NCBI RefSeq assembly: GCF_019599545.1
Contig: NZ_JAIEZV010000004.1
Coordinates: 310,001-374,000 of the forward strand
Source of the DNA: Halobacillus sp. Nhm2S1
GTDB lineage: Bacteria > Bacillota > Bacilli > Bacillales > Halobacillaceae
Length of the DNA stretch: 64,000 nucleotides
Direction: 5' to 3'
Shown: positions 60,221-64,000 of the stretch, piece by piece
How the letters are laid out: the number at the start of each line of letters is the position of its first letter
How positions within the stretch are numbered: the stretch's first letter is position 1
The notes under the pieces: model-generated
Databases searched by the model: none
What the model saw: only the letters and a program-made list of their open reading frames with translations
What the model was told of the DNA's origin: nothing
Position numbers and translations under genes: made by a program

Positions 60221-61425
60221 TCCTCACAGAATTGAATTTTAGCCTTCACTTCTTCAACCAACTTATTGCAGAACATTTCTGCTTCTCTAGCGGTTTTACC
60301 TTTACATATGGCATGACCGTACACATCCACTCCCGATTCTAATTCCTTTACATCCATTCCCGTTCTTAAATCCAGATTAAATTCCAAAGGACTATATTTT
60401 TTCAGAATATCATCGTAATTTTCGATATTTTTCACTCTCCCCCCCTTTTCAAAAAAGATCATCTCAACTGCTACAGAGTAATGTGTAGTATCCTCTACAC
60501 GCACATCTACACCGGAGCTAAGTTGAATTGTTTTTTCAATAATGTCGATACCAGAATGATAGTTCACCAACTCTGGTAATTTTGTAGCACCTATTCTAGC
60601 TCCTATTTCAATGATATAAGGCGTATTTTGTTCATCAACAATAATATCTATATTGCTAGGACCATTAACTATCCCTAGACTTGTTAGGGCTTTATCACAC
60701 TCTTGCATAACATTAGAGAGTACTTTATCATTTTCTAATGAAGGGAAAGAATGACCAACAGGAACCAAGTTCTTCGAGACTTTGTCGTTGTGTACGAAAC
60801 AGTAAACCATTCTTCCATCTTTACTGAAACACTGAGCTCCTATTTCTCTACCCTTCACAAACTCCTCCACAACCACCTTTCCATTTCTCGAAAATTTACA
60901 TGCCAGTTCAATAGCGTACTTTAATTCGGACTCGTTTTTTATTTTTGTAACTCCACGACTCCCCGAACTATCCGAAGGTTTTACGATCATTGGATATTTT
61001 TTTTTGTCGTCCTCAATCTTTCTGCTAACCGAAGCCACGTCCTCGTTACAATCAGTGGCCACATAATAAGGAGAGTTTACTCCTTCCATTTCAAACCGCC
61101 TTCTCATTAATGCCTTATTTGTAACTTTCATACCTATGCCCAGACCCTGATTTGGTAAGCCTAAGAATTCATTTATATAGCAGGATGTCAAAACACCTAT
61201 GTCACTGGAAATAGTAATCGATCCACAGACGTTGTATTTTTTCGCCACTCTTAATGCTTCTTCAAGATTGGTAGTATCCACACTTTCAAAATAATCTGCA
61301 ATTTCACTTCCAGGACAATTAGAATTTTTATCAATTACAATGGTATTCAACCCAAGTTTTTTTGCGGCCATAATTGCCGGTACTTGCCCGGAACTTCCCC
61401 CAATGACCATAAAATTATGACTCAT
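60217..61425 (-). CDS. ATP-grasp ligase of the glycan cluster
   Basis: A 402-residue ATP-grasp protein. An N-terminal pre-ATP-grasp domain (FMVIGGSSGQVPAIMAAKKLG, then PGSEIADYFESVDTTNLEE) is followed by PMIVKPSDSSGSRGVTKI (ATP-binding Gly-rich loop), VVEEFVKGREIGAQCFSKDG and the metal-binding NIDIIVDEQNTPYIIEIGARI. This resembles PurK/carbamoyl-phosphate-like ligases that join a carboxylate to an amine. No PseH acetyltransferase lies in the cluster, so acylation of the 4-amino group by this enzyme is an attractive guess. A seven-G run (minus strand) lies in the coding region at 60439-60445. It overlaps pseG and the SGNH gene by four bases each. Confidence 0.78.
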   Translation of the reverse strand: MSHNFMVIGGSSGQVPAIMAAKKLGLNTIVIDKNSNCPGSEIADYFESVDTTNLEEALRVAKKYNVCGSITISSDIGVLTSCYINEFLGLPNQGLGIGMKVTNKALMRRRFEMEGVNSPYYVATDCNEDVASVSRKIEDDKKKYPMIVKPSDSSGSRGVTKIKNESELKYAIELACKFSRNGKVVVEEFVKGREIGAQCFSKDGRMVYCFVHNDKVSKNLVPVGHSFPSLENDKVLSNVMQECDKALTSLGIVNGPSNIDIIVDEQNTPYIIEIGARIGATKLPELVNYHSGIDIIEKTIQLSSGVDVRVEDTTHYSVAVEMIFFEKGGRVKNIENYDDILKKYSPLEFNLDLRTGMDVKELESGVDVYGHAICKGKTAREAEMFCNKLVEEVKAKIQFCED

Positions 61426-62504
61426 ATTTCATCCCTCAAAAGGTTTGCCATTTCGTCCATTAACCTCTCATTGCCTTTTCCATCGACGACTAACTTTCCA
61501 TTATTGCTCATAGATTTTCTCCTTTTCATATCAAAGACCTCCTTCAACTTTTCAAGAAAGAAAACCTTTCCAATATTCTTCACATCCCCAGCATATATAC
61601 ACGCCCCATAGGTGCTACCAAAGATTTCTGCTGATTTTTGATTAGCTGCGATCTGAACGACTAAACACGGGACCCCCATATAGGCAAGCTCGAAGAGTGT
61701 CGTCCCCCCCGCTGAAATAGCTACATCACTTCTATACATTATTTCCGCCATATTCCTTGCGTTTCTCACAATTTCTAAATTGTAGTTTACACGCTTTTTC
61801 TGCTCTTTCAGTTCACTCATATACCTATAACCAGAGCCAATTACTACTTTCACCTTTATTTGCTTTTGAATAGAACCATCCAAGTACTGCAGTATTTTAG
61901 AGGATACATTATCTGGATCTGATCCCCCGAAAGTGACCAAAATTTCATTTACATTTGTATTAAGAACATGCTCTTTATTTTTATAGCTTAGAAATTCTTT
62001 ACGAAGAATATTATACTTAGGCCCTAGTAATAACTTTGTGTTATCTGATTTATTAGAGTAAGAGAGTGTATGCGCAATTAAACTTTTGTTTAGTATTAAG
62101 TCAGACCAGTAAAAATCTGCATATCCATAATCATCTACAACCACTATTTTTAATCCTTGATTCTTTAGTATCTCTTGATAAATGCTCATAAAATGATACC
62201 CATCTAAAATAAGACATCTACAACCGTTTGCCTTAGCTAAAGCACCCGTTTGGAAAGCGTCGTCTGTATCCCCTATGGAATTTGGATTTATAAATGAAAC
62301 TCTGAACCCTTCCTTATTCAATCTATCTTCTAACTCCAAGGGAAGATACTTACAAACAAAAGTAACCTTCCCTCCCCTCTCCATCCAAGATTGGGCTATA
62401 GCGAAACAGCGCATAACATGCCCTTCACCTATACTATGAGAAGCATCTGCACGTATAAATAAAGATTGATCTTGGAAAACATCCGTTGCCTTAAATACCA
62501 TCAT
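61422..62504 (-). CDS. pseG: UDP-2,4-diacetamido-2,4,6-trideoxy-beta-L-altropyranose hydrolase
   Basis: Removes UDP from the acylated sugar so that PseI can use it. GT-B fold: FIRADASHSIGEGHVMRCFAIAQSW is the PseG/SpsG N-terminal signature. The active-site region includes CLILDGYHF, VVVDDYGYADFYWSDLILN, ILVTFGGSDPDNVSSKIL and the donor site SDVAISAGGTTLFELAYMGVP. No fused GNAT (PseH) domain is present in the roughly 360 residues, unlike some bifunctional proteins. The ATG at 62504 has GGAG about 10 bases upstream; an ATG at 62522 (longer frame) is also possible. It overlaps pseF by 14 bases and the ATP-grasp gene by four. Confidence 0.9.
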   Translation of the reverse strand: MMVFKATDVFQDQSLFIRADASHSIGEGHVMRCFAIAQSWMERGGKVTFVCKYLPLELEDRLNKEGFRVSFINPNSIGDTDDAFQTGALAKANGCRCLILDGYHFMSIYQEILKNQGLKIVVVDDYGYADFYWSDLILNKSLIAHTLSYSNKSDNTKLLLGPKYNILRKEFLSYKNKEHVLNTNVNEILVTFGGSDPDNVSSKILQYLDGSIQKQIKVKVVIGSGYRYMSELKEQKKRVNYNLEIVRNARNMAEIMYRSDVAISAGGTTLFELAYMGVPCLVVQIAANQKSAEIFGSTYGACIYAGDVKNIGKVFFLEKLKEVFDMKRRKSMSNNGKLVVDGKGNERLMDEMANLLRDEI

Positions 62505-63228
62505 GTTTTTTCTGCTCCACATGGGCGTTAATTTCCATCCAATCTGGATGATTCTGAATTAGATCTAAAGCATCCTCTAACGTGAAATTTGGACGAGTTG
62601 GATACAAAGCCTCTAACATTTTTTTAATGAGAACAAAATCTTCAGGTGTATCAACCGTCCAGCGATGTTGACTCTCGTCTCTTTCATACACTACATTTTT
62701 TGTTTTGTATATTTTAGAATGAGTATATATATAACGTGTTACGTGCTCACGATCTTGTTTCTCTATTGCTTTATGGTGTACTTCTTCTAATACCTTAAAT
62801 GGAAAAACCGAGATATCCATCCCTCTCGGATAAGTTCTTTGTAGTGTGTTGGAAACATAATGGTAGAACGGATGTTTTAAATATTCAGAGATAACCTCAT
62901 CAACTACTGTCGGATCAATCAATGGACAATCAGAGGTGATCCTCACTACAAGATCGACTTTAAACCGGACGGCCGTTTCATAATATCTCAACAAAACATC
63001 TTCTTCGTCTCCACGATGAAATGGTATATTTAGATGTTTACACAGGTCGACAATGGGATCGTCCGTCTCTTCGTAGGTAGTCGCTACTATCTGTCCAGTC
63101 AGTTGCTTGCACCTTTTTAATCGTTCTAATTGATATTCAAGCAGGGGTTTCTCAAGTACCTTCTTCAATACCTTTCCTGGAAGTCTAGAAGAACCCATCC
63201 TCGATTGGATGATTGCAAATATTCTCAT
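62491..63228 (-). CDS. pseF: Pseudaminic acid cytidylyltransferase/SpsF-type protein
   Basis: Activates the nonulosonic acid with CTP to CMP-Pse. MRIFAIIQSRMGSSRLPGKVL is the family N-terminus (nucleotide-binding loop), followed by EDVLLRYYETAVRF and VRITSDCPLIDPTVVDEV (metal/CTP site). HRWTVDTPEDFVLIKKMLEAL is near the C-terminus. The 245 residues match SpsF-type enzymes. GGGGGGACGTA precedes the ATG. It appears to start the transcription unit after a terminator at 63358-63386. A second, decayed copy of this gene lies at the other end of the cluster. Confidence 0.88.
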   Translation of the reverse strand: MRIFAIIQSRMGSSRLPGKVLKKVLEKPLLEYQLERLKRCKQLTGQIVATTYEETDDPIVDLCKHLNIPFHRGDEEDVLLRYYETAVRFKVDLVVRITSDCPLIDPTVVDEVISEYLKHPFYHYVSNTLQRTYPRGMDISVFPFKVLEEVHHKAIEKQDREHVTRYIYTHSKIYKTKNVVYERDESQHRWTVDTPEDFVLIKKMLEALYPTRPNFTLEDALDLIQNHPDWMEINAHVEQKKHDGI

Positions 63229-63357
63229 TACGTCCCCCCTTTATCCCCTTACATCCCATTCCTACATTTATTTTTTTCTCAAGCTTTATCTGATCGAATA
63301 CAGGAGATTTTTTCCAACCAAAGCTATTGTATGCTTCAATATCACAACTGATGTGCA

Positions 63358-63386
63358 TAAAAAATCCCCCATAATAATGGAGGATT
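63358..63386 (-). terminator. Terminator of the partial transferase gene
   Basis: Minus strand: AATCCTCCAT/ATGGGGGATT stem (63377-63386 with 63363-63372, one U-G pair), TATT loop, then a T-run. It separates the upstream transferase gene from pseF. Confidence 0.88.
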
Positions 63387-63393
63387 AACTCAA

Positions 63394-64000
63394 CTAGTAT
63401 CTGGTAATTTCAAATAATTTATCATGTAATTTCCTTACATTAATTCTCACTTTTTTCCCTTCAATTAAATTCAGTTTTTTAAAGAAATTTTCGATTTCTT
63501 TTTCCGTCAAGTCTGGAAACTTTTGTTTTACGATTTTATTTTTTCTATAGAGCCTATTTTTGCTAGTGGACTCTTTGTTTAATACTCTCATATGTTTCGA
63601 ACTAATTTTTATATGCTTAGGACTTAACCGATTGGTTTTTAGTGCGTTCAACTTCCTGATGATATTCTGATAGGACAACTTGTTTGGATTATGCGAATAG
63701 TATTTCTGAAGTAAGTCGGCCTTTTGTTTTTCTTTAAATTTATTCTCACTAAAGTTATATGACTTCATATCTGAGCGTATGAACATACAGATGTCTTCAA
63801 CTTCTTCCATCTTTATACTCATTTCGTTAGGCAAATCAAATGTGTTCTCATCACTAGTAATAAATGAAATGACTGGCTTCTCTAATAAAAATGCTTCAAC
63901 CCCTGTGGTACAACCATTATGAATGACCAGTTGCGACGCATTAATCCAATTTACTACATTCCCTTCATGAACAACATAAACATTTTCGCAGTCTACCAAA
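63394..64000 (-). CDS. Surface carbohydrate biosynthesis protein (GT-B-like), 3' part
   Basis: Truncated at the window edge: the frame is open to base 64000 and about the C-terminal 201 residues are visible. SQLVIHNGCTTGVEAFLLEKP matches the donor-site motif LIHHGCTTGIEAFLLNRPV of the protein at 55210-56472, and the tail EIENFFKKLNLIEGKKV matches DFFSKLDHIEGRH there. It is therefore a diverged paralogue of the same transferase. It probably transfers the CMP-activated acid or a related sugar. It ends in its own terminator. Confidence 0.78.
   Translation of the reverse strand, partial: LVDCENVYVVHEGNVVNWINASQLVIHNGCTTGVEAFLLEKPVISFITSDENTFDLPNEMSIKMEEVEDICMFIRSDMKSYNFSENKFKEKQKADLLQKYYSHNPNKLSYQNIIRKLNALKTNRLSPKHIKISSKHMRVLNKESTSKNRLYRKNKIVKQKFPDLTEKEIENFFKKLNLIEGKKVRINVRKLHDKLFEITRY

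Overview
This window looks like chromosome from a moderately halophilic, low-GC-to-intermediate Bacillaceae (Halobacillus/Pontibacillus-like). The evidence is gene content and order that match the Bacillus subtilis guaA-pbuG-yeb-pur-yer-pcrBA-ligA-gatCAB block almost gene for gene, strong GGAGG-type ribosome binding sites, frequent GTG/TTG starts, acidic proteins, and proline uptake and breakdown genes typical of salt-adapted bacilli. I infer the genus only loosely.

Layout. 1-8.3 kb: the end of katG, a small unknown gene, a Ca2+/Na+ exchanger, then an unusual stretch (about 3.08-5.76 kb). Two large, paralogous, structured non-coding RNAs on the minus strand bracket a small secreted protein and a class 2 polyphosphate kinase. 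A DUF2187 protein, a small CxxC protein and rlmD follow. 8.4-27.7 kb (mostly minus strand): dagK; gatCAB; putP with a 41-aa partner ORF; pruA/rocA; the lipoprotein camS; the ligA-pcrA-pcrB operon; a YitT-like membrane protein; yerC, yerB, yerA. 27.4-46.1 kb: small membrane proteins, then the complete purEKBCSQLFMNHD operon read leftward from a guanine riboswitch, yebG/yebE, a small heat-shock protein, pbuG and guaA. Three guanine-type purine riboswitches lie within about 5.3 kb, each with its own terminator, so IMP synthesis, purine base uptake and GMP synthesis share one ligand-controlled logic; PurR-like boxes lie near two of the promoters. 46.1-50.5 kb: a moxR-DUF58-transglutaminase operon. 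51.5-64 kb: an AT-rich nonulosonic (pseudaminic-type) acid cluster, read leftward, that probably decorates flagellin or another surface glycan.

Most notable points: (1) the twin ~400-nt RNAs, joined by a 24-bp terminal helix, with compensatory base changes between copies, conserved promoters and their own terminators; (2) a pseudaminic acid pathway that has pseB/C/G/I/F but no recognisable pseH acetyltransferase, and instead carries an ATP-grasp ligase, an SGNH-type protein and an MBL-fold protein; (3) a decayed second cytidylyltransferase gene with an internal inversion at the end of that cluster; (4) a 21-bp-period tandem array directly after pbuG; (5) very short genes (a 41-aa symporter partner, a 35-aa EYxxD protein, a 22-aa peptide). 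No tRNA, rRNA, CRISPR array or intact insertion sequence was seen.
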